DNA of 64,000 nucleotides from an uncultured Rhizobiaceae bacterium (GTDB taxonomy: Bacteria > Pseudomonadota > Alphaproteobacteria > Rhizobiales > Rhizobiaceae). Made by a program: the position numbers and the translations under genes. The number at the start of each line of letters is the position of its first letter. The stretch's first letter is position 1. The notes under the pieces are model-generated. The model made no database searches and was not told the DNA's origin. It worked only from the letters and a program-made list of their open reading frames with translations. Positions 47,922-56,998 of this stretch are shown here, piece after piece. The stretch is from NCBI GenBank assembly GCA_947259295.1, contig CAMYMG010000013.1:1-64000 (forward strand), in the 5' to 3' direction.

Positions 47922-49069
47922 CGGTCTTTCCCGATGGTGCGGCAACTAAGCTGAAGCGGATCCTGTGGCCGCTGGCCTGGATCGCTGCGCTGGCCCCTGC
48001 CACTCTGGCGCACGCCGAGGGCCTGCCGAAGCTGGAGTGGCAGCTTTCGAACGGCGCCAAGTTCAGGATTTACGGGCAGATCGACACCGGCGTGCTGGTC
48101 TATGACGACGGTTTCGACACCGATGCCTATGCGCCTGTCGACAACGAGAACTCCAGCACCAGATTCGGCGCCACCTACGATCAGGACTTCGGCGCCTGGG
48201 CTTTCGGCGCAGCCCTCGAGGCCGAATATCCGGTCTATTCGACGAACAGCCTGAACGTGCTGGACGACCAGCCGAACTGGACCTGGCAGAACAAATATTT
48301 CCGCAAGATCGAGGTGTTCGTCGACAGCGAGGACTACGGCAAGCTGTCAGTCGGCCAGGGTTACATGGCGTCCGACTACTCCGCCGAGGTCGACCTGTCG
48401 GGCACCACGGTGATCGCCTATTCTAAGATACAGGCCACGGCGGGCGGCCAGTTGTTCCGCAACGACGGGACTGGCGCCTTTGGGCCCTCCGTCAAGAGCG
48501 CCTTCAACAACTATGACGGCCTCGGCCGCAAGGTGCGCATCCGCTACGACACGCCGAAACTGGCAGGCTTCACGCTGAGCGCATCCTATGGCGAGGATCT
48601 GCTCGCCAATGTGCATGTGCCGGTCAGCGATGTGGCCTTGCGCTACGCCAACAGCTTCGATGCGTTCAAGGTGGAGGGCGCTATCGCCTATGCCTGGCAG
48701 GACAATGATGTCGAATTGTTCGATGGCTCTGCATCGATCCTGCATGTGCCTAGCGGCCTGAACTTCACGGTCGCAGCCGGCTCGCAGGACAATGGCAGCA
48801 GGACGGGGCGCTATGTCTACGGAAAGGCCGGCCTGATCCGCGACCTCGTCGATTGGGGTCCGACCGCCTTCGCGGTCGACTATTATCACGGCGAGGACAT
48901 TGCAGCGGCGAGTTCGACCAGCCGCTCGTTCGGCGTCGCCGTGGTCCAGAACATCAAGGACTACAAGACCGAGCTCTACGCGACCTACCGCCGCTACCAG
49001 TATGACACCGAGACGGCAGACTTCAGGGATGGTGACGCATTCCTGGGTGGCGTGCGGCTGAAGTTCTAG
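47918..49069 (+). CDS. Outer-membrane porin (Rhizobiales porin family)
   Basis: A 383-residue protein with a signal peptide (about residues 1-33, ending LAHA) and a beta-barrel body with alternating residues: FRIYGQIDTGVLVYDDG near the start, KYFRKIEVFVDSEDYGKLSVGQGY near 125, and a C terminus ending VRLKF with the terminal Phe needed for barrel assembly. The sequence fits general trimeric porins of gram-negative bacteria. It passes small solutes; selectivity is unknown. Confidence 0.85.
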   Translation: MTVFPDGAATKLKRILWPLAWIAALAPATLAHAEGLPKLEWQLSNGAKFRIYGQIDTGVLVYDDGFDTDAYAPVDNENSSTRFGATYDQDFGAWAFGAALEAEYPVYSTNSLNVLDDQPNWTWQNKYFRKIEVFVDSEDYGKLSVGQGYMASDYSAEVDLSGTTVIAYSKIQATAGGQLFRNDGTGAFGPSVKSAFNNYDGLGRKVRIRYDTPKLAGFTLSASYGEDLLANVHVPVSDVALRYANSFDAFKVEGAIAYAWQDNDVELFDGSASILHVPSGLNFTVAAGSQDNGSRTGRYVYGKAGLIRDLVDWGPTAFAVDYYHGEDIAAASSTSRSFGVAVVQNIKDYKTELYATYRRYQYDTETADFRDGDAFLGGVRLKF

Positions 49070-49162
49070 GCCGCGGAGCGGACTCCCCTGTAAGGCCCAC
49101 GGCGACCTCCACCGGCCGCGGCCGGGGGCGCGCGTAGCAGGGGCGGGCCATCTCGGAAATGG

Positions 49163-49200
49163 CAACAAAACACCCGCGGCAGGAACCGTCCCGCCGCGGG
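49163..49200 (-). terminator. Intrinsic terminator after the FAH-family gene
   Basis: CCCGCGGC (49173-49180) and GCCGCGGG (49193-49200) form an 8-bp stem; on the minus strand it is followed by TGTTTTGTTG. It terminates the fumarylpyruvate-hydrolase-like gene. Confidence 0.65.
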
Positions 49201-49219
49201 CTAGAGACATGTGTCCGGC

Positions 49220-49903
49220 TTAGACGACCTTGACGGTGAGTTCGCCGAGACCCTCGATGCTGGCAACCATTGTGTCGCCCTTCGACACCGGACCGACGCC
49301 CGACGGCGTGCCCGACATGATGACGTCGCCCGGCGCCAGCTCGAAATATTCCGACAGGTAGGAGATCATCTCGGGCACCTTCCAGATCATCTGGTTCATG
49401 TCGCCCTCCTGCTTCACCTCGCCGTTCACCTTGAGCTCGATGCGGCCGTGGTCGGGATGGCCGACCTCGGAGGCGGGCTGCAGCGGGCCGACCGGGCCGG
49501 AGCGCTCGAAGGCTTTGCCGATCTCCCACGGGCGGCCGAGCTTCTTGGCCTCGCCCTGCAGGTCGCGGCGCGTCATGTCGAGCGACACGGCATAGCCCCA
49601 GACATGGTCGAGCGCGTTCTCGACGGAAATGTTGGTGCCGCCCGACTTCAGCGCCACCACCAGCTCGACCTCGTGATGCACGTCGGACGTGTGCGGCGGA
49701 TAGGGAAACTCGCCGGACGGATCGAGATTGTCGGGGTTCTTCTGGAAGAAGAACGGCGACTCGCGGTTCGGGTCATGGCCCATTTCGATGGCATGGGCGG
49801 CGTAGTTGCGGCCGATGCAGTAGACGCGGCGGACCGGAAAATCGCCGCCGCCGGCCACTGGAATGGACACGACGGGTGGCGTCTGGATCACGTAGCTGGA
49901 CAT
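49220..49903 (-). CDS. FAH-family hydrolase, fumarylpyruvate-hydrolase-like
   Basis: A 227-residue protein with YCIGRNYAAHAIEMG near residue 28, PFFFQKNPDNL, and the metal-binding VHHEVELVVAL (Glu-x-Glu) near residue 77, ending with DVIMSGTPSGVGPVSKGD. The overall pattern resembles short FAH proteins such as NagK, which splits fumarylpyruvate in the gentisate pathway. No gentisate genes are nearby. Start at ATG 49903 with GAGGTTTCG upstream; the frame extends to 50029. Divergent from a GntR gene. Confidence 0.88.
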   Translation of the reverse strand: MSSYVIQTPPVVSIPVAGGGDFPVRRVYCIGRNYAAHAIEMGHDPNRESPFFFQKNPDNLDPSGEFPYPPHTSDVHHEVELVVALKSGGTNISVENALDHVWGYAVSLDMTRRDLQGEAKKLGRPWEIGKAFERSGPVGPLQPASEVGHPDHGRIELKVNGEVKQEGDMNQMIWKVPEMISYLSEYFELAPGDVIMSGTPSGVGPVSKGDTMVASIEGLGELTVKVV

Positions 49904-50045
49904 CGAAACCTCATGCAGGGGGCCAAAATGGAGCCTTGTCATAAGACAGCGCCATGCTAAGATCAATCGCAGCCAATCAAAAAAATGGCTGCGATCCGTG
50001 GCAGCGGGGCCAGAATTCCGCGCTTTCACGGGTTAAATGCAGCAA

Positions 50046-50061
50046 GATTGGTCAACCAATC
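50046..50061. promoter_or_regulatory. Putative GntR (FadR-type) operator
   Basis: GATTGGT-CA-ACCAATC is a perfect 16-base palindrome containing TTGGTNNACCAA, in line with sites bound by FCD-type GntR regulators. It lies immediately upstream of the gntR ribosome site and in the divergent gap, so it may control gntR, the hydrolase gene and possibly the importer. Confidence 0.68.
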
Positions 50062-50071
50062 GGAGCGTTTC

Positions 50072-50764
50072 GTGCTTGCAGAACTGAGGGAACTCGACGT
50101 CAACAACCCGGTATCGCGATTGCGTGCCTTCGTCGCCGAAGGCGGCTACGCGGCCGGCAGCCGGTTGCCGCCGGAACGCGAACTGACCGACAGGCTGGGC
50201 ATGACGCGCAGCACGCTGCGCAAGGCGCTCGACCAGCTTGAGCGGGACGGCGCCATCTGGCGCCATGTCGGCAAGGGCACCTTCGTCGCGGCCGGCGTCG
50301 ACGCCAGCCGCCCCGGCGGCGCACTCGTCGAGCTCGGCCGCCAGCTCACCCCCTTCCGGATGATGAGGGCCCGCCTCGCCATCGAGCCGGCGATCGCCAA
50401 GGAGGCGGCGATCAATGCGTCCGGCGCGGCGCTGACCCAGATGAACGTCGCCATGGAGCGCGCCCATGCGGCGTCGAACTGGCAGGATTACGAGACGCAG
50501 GACGACATCTTCCACCGCACCATCGCCGAGGCGAGCGACAACCTTCTGCTGCTGTCGCTGTTCGACCAGCTGAACGTGGTGCGCCGTGCCGTCGCCTGGG
50601 GCAATGTCGTGCGCCAGTCGGTGAAGCCGGCGGCCGACCATTTGAGCTTTCGCGAGCACGAGGCAATCGGCGCCGCCCTCGAGGCGCGCGACCCCGATCT
50701 CGCCTACGAGGCCATGCGCAGCCATTTGCGCTCGGTCTCGGCACGTCTGTTCAGCGAGGTGTGA
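50072..50764 (+). CDS. GntR-family (FadR/FCD subfamily) transcriptional regulator
   Basis: From GTG 50072 the protein is 230 residues: winged helix-turn-helix (about residues 10-70, AGSRLPPERELTDRLGMTRS then TLRKALDQLERDGAI) and an FCD ligand domain (about 90-225) with YETQDDIFHRTIAEASDN and HEAIGAALEARDPDLA, which include the metal-binding Asp/His positions. The GTG is chosen because GGAG lies seven bases upstream and the palindromic operator would otherwise fall inside the gene; an ATG at 49985 would add 29 residues. Likely regulates the ABC genes that follow. Confidence 0.9.
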   Translation: MLAELRELDVNNPVSRLRAFVAEGGYAAGSRLPPERELTDRLGMTRSTLRKALDQLERDGAIWRHVGKGTFVAAGVDASRPGGALVELGRQLTPFRMMRARLAIEPAIAKEAAINASGAALTQMNVAMERAHAASNWQDYETQDDIFHRTIAEASDNLLLLSLFDQLNVVRRAVAWGNVVRQSVKPAADHLSFREHEAIGAALEARDPDLAYEAMRSHLRSVSARLFSEV

Positions 50765-50858
50765 CCGGCGGGAGGCGCGGATACAGGTACGGAGACAGAG
50801 GAGCGGTTCGCCGCGTCTCCGAAACGGACGTTCATCAATGTTCTCAGGGAGGAGAAAC

Positions 50859-51833
50859 ATGAAACACCTAGTCAAGAAGATTGCCGGCCTGGTGGCCGTC
50901 ATACCGCTCGCTGTCGGGCTGAGCCTGTCGGCGGCCTCGGCCGAGACGCTGAAGATCGCGCTCGCCGAGACGCCGTCCGACGAGATGGCCGCCTTCTTCG
51001 TGGCGCTCGATCGCGCCAAGAAGAACGGCCTCGACTATGAATGGACCGCCTTCGCCGACGAGGAGCTGGCGATCCAGGCGGTGCTCAGCGGCCAGATGAA
51101 CATCGGCTTCGGCACGCCCTACGCCGCCATGCAGCGCTCCAAGGCGCCGTTGAGGATCATCTTCCAGCTGTCGAAGCTGAAGTTCTTCCCGGTGACCACC
51201 AAGAAGTACGAGAAGCTGGAGGATCTCGACGGCCAGCCGATCATGCTGCACTCGCGCGGCGGCGGCACGGATTCGATCGCCAACGTCATCGAGGAGAAGA
51301 CGGGCATCAAGCTCGGCGACCGTTCCTACGTGCCGGGCTCGGCCAACCGCGTCGTCGCCATGATGGCCGGCCAGGCCGAGGCGACGATCCTCGACCTGTC
51401 CAACAAGAACAAAATCATGGCCGAGGCGCCGGACAAGTTCAACGTGCTGCCGATGTTCGACGTCGACGCCAGCGACGAGGCGCTGTTCGCCAATCTCGAC
51501 TGGATCAAGGAGAACGAGGAACAGGTCAACATCCTGGTCAAGGCGCTAGCCAGCGTCTGGCAGGACATGGCCAAGGATCCGACGATCATCAGCCGCGAGA
51601 CCGACCCGAACGGGCCGATCGGCCAGCTGCCGCAGGAAATCCTCGCCGAGCTCGACGGCTTCTACAAGGATGCCGTCGAGGGCGGCCTCTACGACCCCAA
51701 TGGCGGCGGCCGCAAGGCGGCGCAGGCCGACATGGAGTGGTTTACCGAGGCCGGCCAGCTCGAGGGCGACCCGGCAAGCCTCAACATCGAGGACTTCTGG
51801 TACCTCGCGCCGCTCGACGCGGCGGCGAAGTAG
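50859..51833 (+). CDS. ABC transporter substrate-binding protein (NMT1/SsuA/TauA-like)
   Basis: A 324-residue periplasmic binding protein with a signal peptide cleaved near residue 28 (SLSAASA). ETLKIALAETPSDEMAAFFV, GQMNIGFGTPYAAMQRS and GTDSIANVIEE are typical of the NitT/TauT-type SsuA/THI5 fold. The ligand is unknown. GGGAGGAG precedes ATG 50859. First structural gene of a four-gene importer unit. Confidence 0.9.
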   Translation: MKHLVKKIAGLVAVIPLAVGLSLSAASAETLKIALAETPSDEMAAFFVALDRAKKNGLDYEWTAFADEELAIQAVLSGQMNIGFGTPYAAMQRSKAPLRIIFQLSKLKFFPVTTKKYEKLEDLDGQPIMLHSRGGGTDSIANVIEEKTGIKLGDRSYVPGSANRVVAMMAGQAEATILDLSNKNKIMAEAPDKFNVLPMFDVDASDEALFANLDWIKENEEQVNILVKALASVWQDMAKDPTIISRETDPNGPIGQLPQEILAELDGFYKDAVEGGLYDPNGGGRKAAQADMEWFTEAGQLEGDPASLNIEDFWYLAPLDAAAK

Positions 51834-51904
51834 TGCCGTCCGGCGGCCGCCTTTCGCTTGCGACCCAGGCGGCCGCCGCGCTTACCCCAGTACCGGACCG
51901 GTTC

Positions 51905-52666
51905 ATGCAATACAGATCCCTGCTGCTCAAGCTGCTTTCCGCCGCCATCGTGTTCGGCGCCTGGGAGATCGCCGGACGGATACCGGTATCCTACGCCTTC
52001 CCGACATTTCTTGAATCGATGCAGGCGCTCGTCCGGCTGACGCTCGACGGCACCATGTTCAAGGCCTATGCCGAGACGCTAAAGCCGCTGGTGCTGGGCG
52101 TCGCCATCTCGGCGGTTCTCGGCATCGGGCTCGGACTGTGGATCGGCCTCAGCCAGCGCTTCGAGTGGCTGTTCTCGCCGATCTTCATCGTCATGCAGGC
52201 GGCACCGCTCGCCGCGCTCATCCCGCTCTTGGTCATGGCCTACGGCATTGGCCTGACCTCGAAGGTCTTCGTCGTCTGCATCATGGCGATGCCGGTGATC
52301 GTGCTCAACACGGCGAGCGCGGTGCGCAACACGCCGGTTTCGCTGAAGGAGATGGGCCGCTCCTTTCTCGCTGGCGACAGCGCCATCATCTACAAGATCG
52401 TCATCCCGGCCGCCTCGCCGGTGATCTTCTCGGGGCTCAGGCTGGGCATCTCGGCCGGCTTCATCGGCGCCATCCTGGCCGAGCTCAAGATCACCCCGAC
52501 CGGCGTAGGCGACATCATCAGCTACAGCCGCTCTGTCGCCGATTATCCGAGCATGTACGCCGCCATTTTCTCCATCATCCTGCTCGCCGTGCTGTTCCTG
52601 AACCTCTTGGAACGGCTCGAAAACGTCCTCTTCGAAGGAAACAACCGTGGTTATGCCTCAGATTAA
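51905..52666 (+). CDS. ABC transporter permease 1 (SsuC/TauC family)
   Basis: A 253-residue inner-membrane protein with about six hydrophobic segments and the binding-protein-dependent transport (EAA-type) loop VSLKEMGRSFLAGDSAIIYKIVIPAASPVI (about residues 145-175). The real start is the ATG at 51905; a very long frame upstream overlaps the binding protein gene in another register. It overlaps the ATPase gene by 20 bases. Confidence 0.9.
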   Translation: MQYRSLLLKLLSAAIVFGAWEIAGRIPVSYAFPTFLESMQALVRLTLDGTMFKAYAETLKPLVLGVAISAVLGIGLGLWIGLSQRFEWLFSPIFIVMQAAPLAALIPLLVMAYGIGLTSKVFVVCIMAMPVIVLNTASAVRNTPVSLKEMGRSFLAGDSAIIYKIVIPAASPVIFSGLRLGISAGFIGAILAELKITPTGVGDIISYSRSVADYPSMYAAIFSIILLAVLFLNLLERLENVLFEGNNRGYASD

Positions 52667-53456
52667 GCCAGCCGCCGCCGTCCCGCCCGTCGCGGCCCCT
52701 CTGGACAGCGCCGTCTCGGTACGCAACGTGTCGAAGAACTACGGCAAGGTCGAAGCGCTGAAGGACCTGTCGCTGGAATTTCCGCGCGGCGAGCTGACCT
52801 CGCTGCTCGGCCCCTCCGGCTGCGGCAAGACCACGCTTCTGAAGATCATCGGCGGCCTGCTCGAGCCGACCGCCGGCGAGATCGAGGTCAACGGCAAGAT
52901 GGTGACCGGACCCGGCCCCGACCGCGCCTTCGTGTTCCAGGATTTCGCCCTGCTGCCCTGGGCGAGCGTCATTCGCAACGTCGCCTTCGGGCTTGAGCTG
53001 CGCGGCGTGCCGCGTTCCGAGCGCGAGGCGATCGCCGAGAAATACATCCGCAATGTCGGGCTTTCCGGCTTCGAAAGGAGCTATCCGCACGAGCTGTCCG
53101 GCGGCATGCGCCAGCGCGTCGGGCTGGCCCGGGCGCTCTCGGTCGATTCGCAGGTGCTGCTGCTCGACGAGCCGTTTTCGGCGGTCGACGAGCAGAACCG
53201 CCGGAAATTCCAGGAAGACCTGCTGGCGCTGGTTCGCAACGAGAACAAGACCTTCATCTTCGTCACCCATTCGATCGAGGAAGCGGTCTATGTCTCCGAC
53301 CAGATCGCCATCCTATTGCCGCGCCCGAGCCGCGTCTCGGAGGTGATCCGGCCCTCGGGCTTCCGCGAGAAGGACGTCGAGAACATCCGCCGCGATCCCG
53401 AATATCTCGACATCGTCGACCAGATCTGGTCGTCGCTGCGCACCTATGCGGAATAG
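52647..53456 (+). CDS. ABC transporter ATP-binding protein (NitT/TauT family)
   Basis: A 269-residue ATPase with Walker A GPSGCGKT (residues 55-62), Q-loop FVFQDFALLPW, signature LSGGMRQR and Walker B VLLLDEPFSAVDEQNR, with the switch His in VTHSIEEAVY. GTG 52647 is taken as the start because GAAGGA lies seven bases upstream; the ATG at 52653 is an alternative. It energises the importer built with both flanking permeases. Confidence 0.92.
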   Translation: MVMPQIKPAAAVPPVAAPLDSAVSVRNVSKNYGKVEALKDLSLEFPRGELTSLLGPSGCGKTTLLKIIGGLLEPTAGEIEVNGKMVTGPGPDRAFVFQDFALLPWASVIRNVAFGLELRGVPRSEREAIAEKYIRNVGLSGFERSYPHELSGGMRQRVGLARALSVDSQVLLLDEPFSAVDEQNRRKFQEDLLALVRNENKTFIFVTHSIEEAVYVSDQIAILLPRPSRVSEVIRPSGFREKDVENIRRDPEYLDIVDQIWSSLRTYAE

Positions 53457-53465
53457 GACAGAGAC

Positions 53466-54218
53466 ATGACCGCATTCGGTTACCGCCTTCCTGCGATGTC
53501 TTCGCTGCTGATCTGGGCGCTGCTGTGGGAGATCATCGGCCAGCTCGACCTGACCTTCTTCGTGCCGCCGCTCTCGGAAGTGGTGGTGACGCTGGTCAAG
53601 ATCCTGCCGACGCCGGCCTTCCTGAAGGCGCTCTACGAGACGGCCTACGCCTTTCTCGGGGGCGTCGCGGCGGCGATCCTGATCGGCATCCCGGTCGGCA
53701 TCATGATGGGCAAGAGCCGGCTGCTCGACGAGCTGCTGCTGCCCTGGGTCAACATCTTCCTGTCGGCGCCGCTGACGGCGCTGGTGCCGGTGCTGATGGT
53801 GCTGTTCGGCTTCGGCATGACCTCGATCATCATCACCACGACGCTGTTCGCCATCTGGATCATCATCCTCAACGCGCGCGTCGGCGTCATGCAGATCAAC
53901 CGCTCGCTGATCGACATGGCGCGCAGCTTCGGCGCCTCGCCGCTCGAGGCCTTCTTCAAGATCTATTTCTGGGCCGCGCTGCCGGAAATCCTTGGCGGCG
54001 TCAGGATCGGCATCATCCGCGCCGTCAAGGGCGTCATCATCGGCCAGCTGCTGATCTCGATCGTCGGCTTCGGCGCGCTGTTCGAGCTCTATTCGAGCAA
54101 CTTCCTGATGGGCCATTTCTGGGCGGTGCTGATCGTGCTCTTCGGCCTCGCCTTCACCATCTCGGAATTCCTCGCCTATCTCGAGCGCCGCGTCGCCTAT
54201 TACGCCGCCAAGAGGTGA
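53466..54218 (+). CDS. ABC transporter permease 2 (SsuC/TauC family)
   Basis: A 250-residue membrane protein with about six helices and the EAA-type loop SLIDMARSFGASPLEAFFKIYFWAALPEIL (about residues 145-175). It is clearly related to permease 1 but distinct in sequence. It starts nine bases after the ATPase stop. Presence of two different permeases beside one ATPase suggests a heterodimeric membrane domain. Confidence 0.9.
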   Translation: MTAFGYRLPAMSSLLIWALLWEIIGQLDLTFFVPPLSEVVVTLVKILPTPAFLKALYETAYAFLGGVAAAILIGIPVGIMMGKSRLLDELLLPWVNIFLSAPLTALVPVLMVLFGFGMTSIIITTTLFAIWIIILNARVGVMQINRSLIDMARSFGASPLEAFFKIYFWAALPEILGGVRIGIIRAVKGVIIGQLLISIVGFGALFELYSSNFLMGHFWAVLIVLFGLAFTISEFLAYLERRVAYYAAKR

Positions 54219-54232
54219 GGGGTAGGACCTAT

Positions 54233-54318
54233 TGGTGCGGACGGCGGGGGTCGAACCCGCAAGGCCATTGGCCGAGGGATTTTAAGTCCCTTGCGTCTAC
54301 CAGTTTCGCCACGTCCGC
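54233..54318 (-). tRNA. tRNA-Leu (anticodon UAA)
   Basis: The minus strand folds as a class II tRNA of 86 bases including an encoded CCA: acceptor GCGGACG/CGTCCGC, D arm GGCGAAACTGGTAGACGC, anticodon stem AGGGA/TCCCT around CTTAAAA (anticodon TAA), a long variable arm (CGGCCAATGGCCTTG) and T arm CGGGTTCGACCCCCG. Reads UUA and UUG leucine codons. Confidence 0.95.
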
Positions 54319-54509
54319 GTGGCCAACCTTTTCAAGCCTGGGGAAGAGATCGTCAAGCAGCGTTGGCGCGGTGAGGCGGCAATCGGGCAGGCGGGACGCG
54401 AAACGGCCGGCGGGCATACCCCTGAACCCAACGCCGCACGCCGGCTTTGATGTCCCGCGTCCCCGGGCATCATGTGCATCAGTCGCATTGCAATTGCCAT
54501 CTAAACACA

Positions 54510-54538
54510 AAATTAACCTTACACGACAGGGTTAATTT
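54510..54538. promoter_or_regulatory. Inverted repeat upstream of adenine deaminase
   Basis: AAATTAACC (54510-54518) and GGTTAATTT (54530-54538) are perfect 9-bp arms with an 11-base spacer, in an AT-rich region about 150 bases before the adenine deaminase start. It could be an operator. No named regulator can be assigned. Confidence 0.45.
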
Positions 54539-54686
54539 CCATTTACACTTTCGTTGATCTGACGGCCGCGAGTATTCGGAGCCCGAGGACTTGCCGCAGG
54601 GGAAGTTTTCGCCGGATGGCGACCCCTTGCAGGTGCTGGCCAAACCGCCTTCGGCTTGGCAATGTCGCGCCAACAGGAGTCGGGCG

Positions 54687-56498
54687 ATGTCGCAGAGCAG
54701 GAAATTCAACAAGCCGCAGCCATGGGCGGAGATGGCCACGGTGCTGGTCGACGTCGCGACCGGGCGCAAGCCGGCCGATCTGGTGGTGCGCAACGGGCGC
54801 TGGGTCAACGTCCATTCGGGCGAGATAATTCCTGGCACCGACCTCGCCATCGTCGGCGGCCGCTTTGCCTATTGCGGCCCCGACGCAAGCCACGCCATCG
54901 ACGAGGGGACGAGGGTGGTCGACGCCGGCGGGCGCTATCTCGTGCCCGGCCTTTGCGACGCGCACATGCATGTCGAGAGCGGCATGGTGACGGTCACCGA
55001 ATTCTGCCGTGCCGTCATCCCACATGGCACGACCTCGATGTTCATTGATCCGCACGAGATCGCCAACGTGCTGGGGCTCGCCGGCGTCAGGCTGATGCAT
55101 GACGAGGCGCTCGCCATGCCGGTCGACGTGCATGTGCAGATGCCGTCCTGCGTGCCTTCCGCGCCGGGGCTCGAAAATGCCGGCGCCTCGCTCGGCGTCG
55201 CCGACGTCGCCGAGGCGATGACCTGGGAAAACATCATCGGGCTCGGCGAAGTGATGAATTTTCCGGGCGTGATCGCCAATGACGCGGTGATGGCGGGCGA
55301 GATCGCCGCGACGATCAGGGCCGGCAAGACGGTCGGCGGGCATTACGCGTCGCCCGATCTCGGCCTGCCGTTCCACGGCTATGCAGCGGGCGGGCCGGCC
55401 GACGACCACGAGGGCACGCGCGCCGACGACGCCATCGCCCGTGTGCGCCAGGGCATGAAGGCGATGCTCAGGCTGGGCTCGGCCTGGTACGACGTTGCCG
55501 AGCAGGTCAAGGCGGTGACCGAGGGTGGAATCGACCCGCGCAACTTCATCCTCTGCACCGACGACAGCCACTCCGGCACGCTGGTCAGGGAAGGGCACAT
55601 GGACCGCGTTGTGCGCCACGCCATCCAGCAGGGACTGAAGCCGGTGACGGCGATCCAGATGGCGACGCTGAACACGGCCGAGCATTTCGGGCTGGCGCGT
55701 GAGACCGGCTCGATCGCGCCGGGACGGCAGGGCGACTTCCTGATCGTCTCCGACTTGGCCGCCATGACGATCGACGAGGTCTATGCGCGCGGCGTGCTGG
55801 TGGCGAAGGATGGCGCACTGACCATCGACATTCCGGCCTACGACTATCCCGAAAGCGCCCGGAACACGGTGCATCTCGGCCGCAGCGTGACGGCCGAGGA
55901 TTTCGACATTGCAGCCCCCGCCGGCGCCAACGAGGTGCGGGCGCGCGTCATCGGCGTCATCGAGAACCAGGCGCCGACGCGGGCGCTGGAGGCCGATCTG
56001 CTGGTCGAGGACGGCCTGGTCGCCATGGACCGCCAGAACGACGTCTGCCAGATCGCCGTGGTCGAGCGACACCGCGGCACCGGCACGGTGAGCAACGCCT
56101 TCGTCTCGGGCTTCGGCTACAACAAGGATTGCGCCATGGCCTCGACGGTCGCGCATGACAGCCACCACATCATCGTCGTCGGCACCAACAAGCGCGACAT
56201 GGCGCTGGCCGCTAACCGGCTGGCCGAAGTCGGCGGCGGCTTCGTGCTGTTTTCGGAGGGCAAGGAACTGGCGCTGGTCGAAATGCCGATCGCCGGGCTG
56301 ATGTCGGACGAACGCGCCGAGATCGTCGCGGCCAAGGCCGAAAAGCTGACCGAGGCGATGCGTGAGGTCGGCTGCGACCTCAACAATGCCAACATGCAGC
56401 ACTCGCTGCTGGCGCTGGTTGTGATCCCGGAATTGCGCATCTCGGACGTCGGTCTGATTGACGTAAGGACATTCCAGAAGGTCGACCTCTTCGTGTGA
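54687..56498 (+). CDS. ade: Adenine deaminase
   Basis: A 603-residue metal-dependent amidohydrolase turning adenine into hypoxanthine and ammonia. The metal site DAHMHVESGMVTVTEF lies near residue 95 and CTDDSHSGTLVREGHMD near 295. The C-terminal domain contains VAHDSHHIIVVGTNKRDMA near 490. Length agrees with bacterial AdeC. ATG 54687 has AGGAG seven bases upstream; the frame extends 32 codons further without support. Confidence 0.94.
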   Translation: MSQSRKFNKPQPWAEMATVLVDVATGRKPADLVVRNGRWVNVHSGEIIPGTDLAIVGGRFAYCGPDASHAIDEGTRVVDAGGRYLVPGLCDAHMHVESGMVTVTEFCRAVIPHGTTSMFIDPHEIANVLGLAGVRLMHDEALAMPVDVHVQMPSCVPSAPGLENAGASLGVADVAEAMTWENIIGLGEVMNFPGVIANDAVMAGEIAATIRAGKTVGGHYASPDLGLPFHGYAAGGPADDHEGTRADDAIARVRQGMKAMLRLGSAWYDVAEQVKAVTEGGIDPRNFILCTDDSHSGTLVREGHMDRVVRHAIQQGLKPVTAIQMATLNTAEHFGLARETGSIAPGRQGDFLIVSDLAAMTIDEVYARGVLVAKDGALTIDIPAYDYPESARNTVHLGRSVTAEDFDIAAPAGANEVRARVIGVIENQAPTRALEADLLVEDGLVAMDRQNDVCQIAVVERHRGTGTVSNAFVSGFGYNKDCAMASTVAHDSHHIIVVGTNKRDMALAANRLAEVGGGFVLFSEGKELALVEMPIAGLMSDERAEIVAAKAEKLTEAMREVGCDLNNANMQHSLLALVVIPELRISDVGLIDVRTFQKVDLFV

Positions 56499-56572
56499 AA
56501 TCCCGCTTGGCAAGAAAATCATAAGACTTTCACGGGTTTAATGGCTGGGTCTCAACACAGGCAGCAACAGTC

Positions 56573-56998
56573 ATGAAACGAATAGCACTTCTGATTGCGG
56601 CATTCGCACTTGCCGTGAATGCATCAGCGGCCACGGCCGCCACTCTGACGGCGACGGTTTCGCTGTCATCGCAGACCATGACCGTCACCCACCGGGGTCG
56701 GGTGATCGGCCACTGGCCGGTCTCGACGGCGCGGCGCGGCAAGGTCACGCCGACCGGGGCCTGGACGGCGAAGTGGCTCTCGCGCCACCACAAGTCCAGC
56801 CGGTACAACAACGCACCGATGCCTTACTCGATCTTCTACAACGGCAACTATGCGGTACACGGCACCTATCAGACTAAGCGCCTCGGTCGACCCGCCTCGG
56901 CCGGTTGCGTGCGTCTATCGCCTGCCCATGCGGCCAAGCTGTTCTCGCTTGCCCGCTCCGAAGGGCTGAAGAATACGCGCATCGTCGTCCGCCGCTAG
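56573..56998 (+). CDS. L,D-transpeptidase (YkuD domain)
   Basis: A 141-residue periplasmic enzyme with a signal peptide (about residues 1-23) and one YkuD domain. The catalytic motif is HGTYQ at His96 and SAGCVRLSP with Cys112. It forms 3-3 peptidoglycan crosslinks or attaches proteins to the wall. It is among the shortest of the family, essentially only the catalytic domain. A TATA-poor 74-base gap separates it from adenine deaminase. Confidence 0.93.
   Translation: MKRIALLIAAFALAVNASAATAATLTATVSLSSQTMTVTHRGRVIGHWPVSTARRGKVTPTGAWTAKWLSRHHKSSRYNNAPMPYSIFYNGNYAVHGTYQTKRLGRPASAGCVRLSPAHAAKLFSLARSEGLKNTRIVVRR

Noticed and set aside
51041-52666. A 541-codon frame that seems to fuse an unknown N terminus to permease 1
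   Set aside because: The N-terminal part is the binding-protein gene in another register; the permease start at 51905 suffices.
54237-54542. Integration site or mobile element at tRNA-Leu
   Set aside because: No integrase, no direct repeat of the tRNA 3' end and no foreign-looking genes follow the tRNA.
54543-56522. A 659-codon minus-strand frame opposite adenine deaminase
   Set aside because: Antisense shadow; the plus-strand protein has all AdeC motifs.
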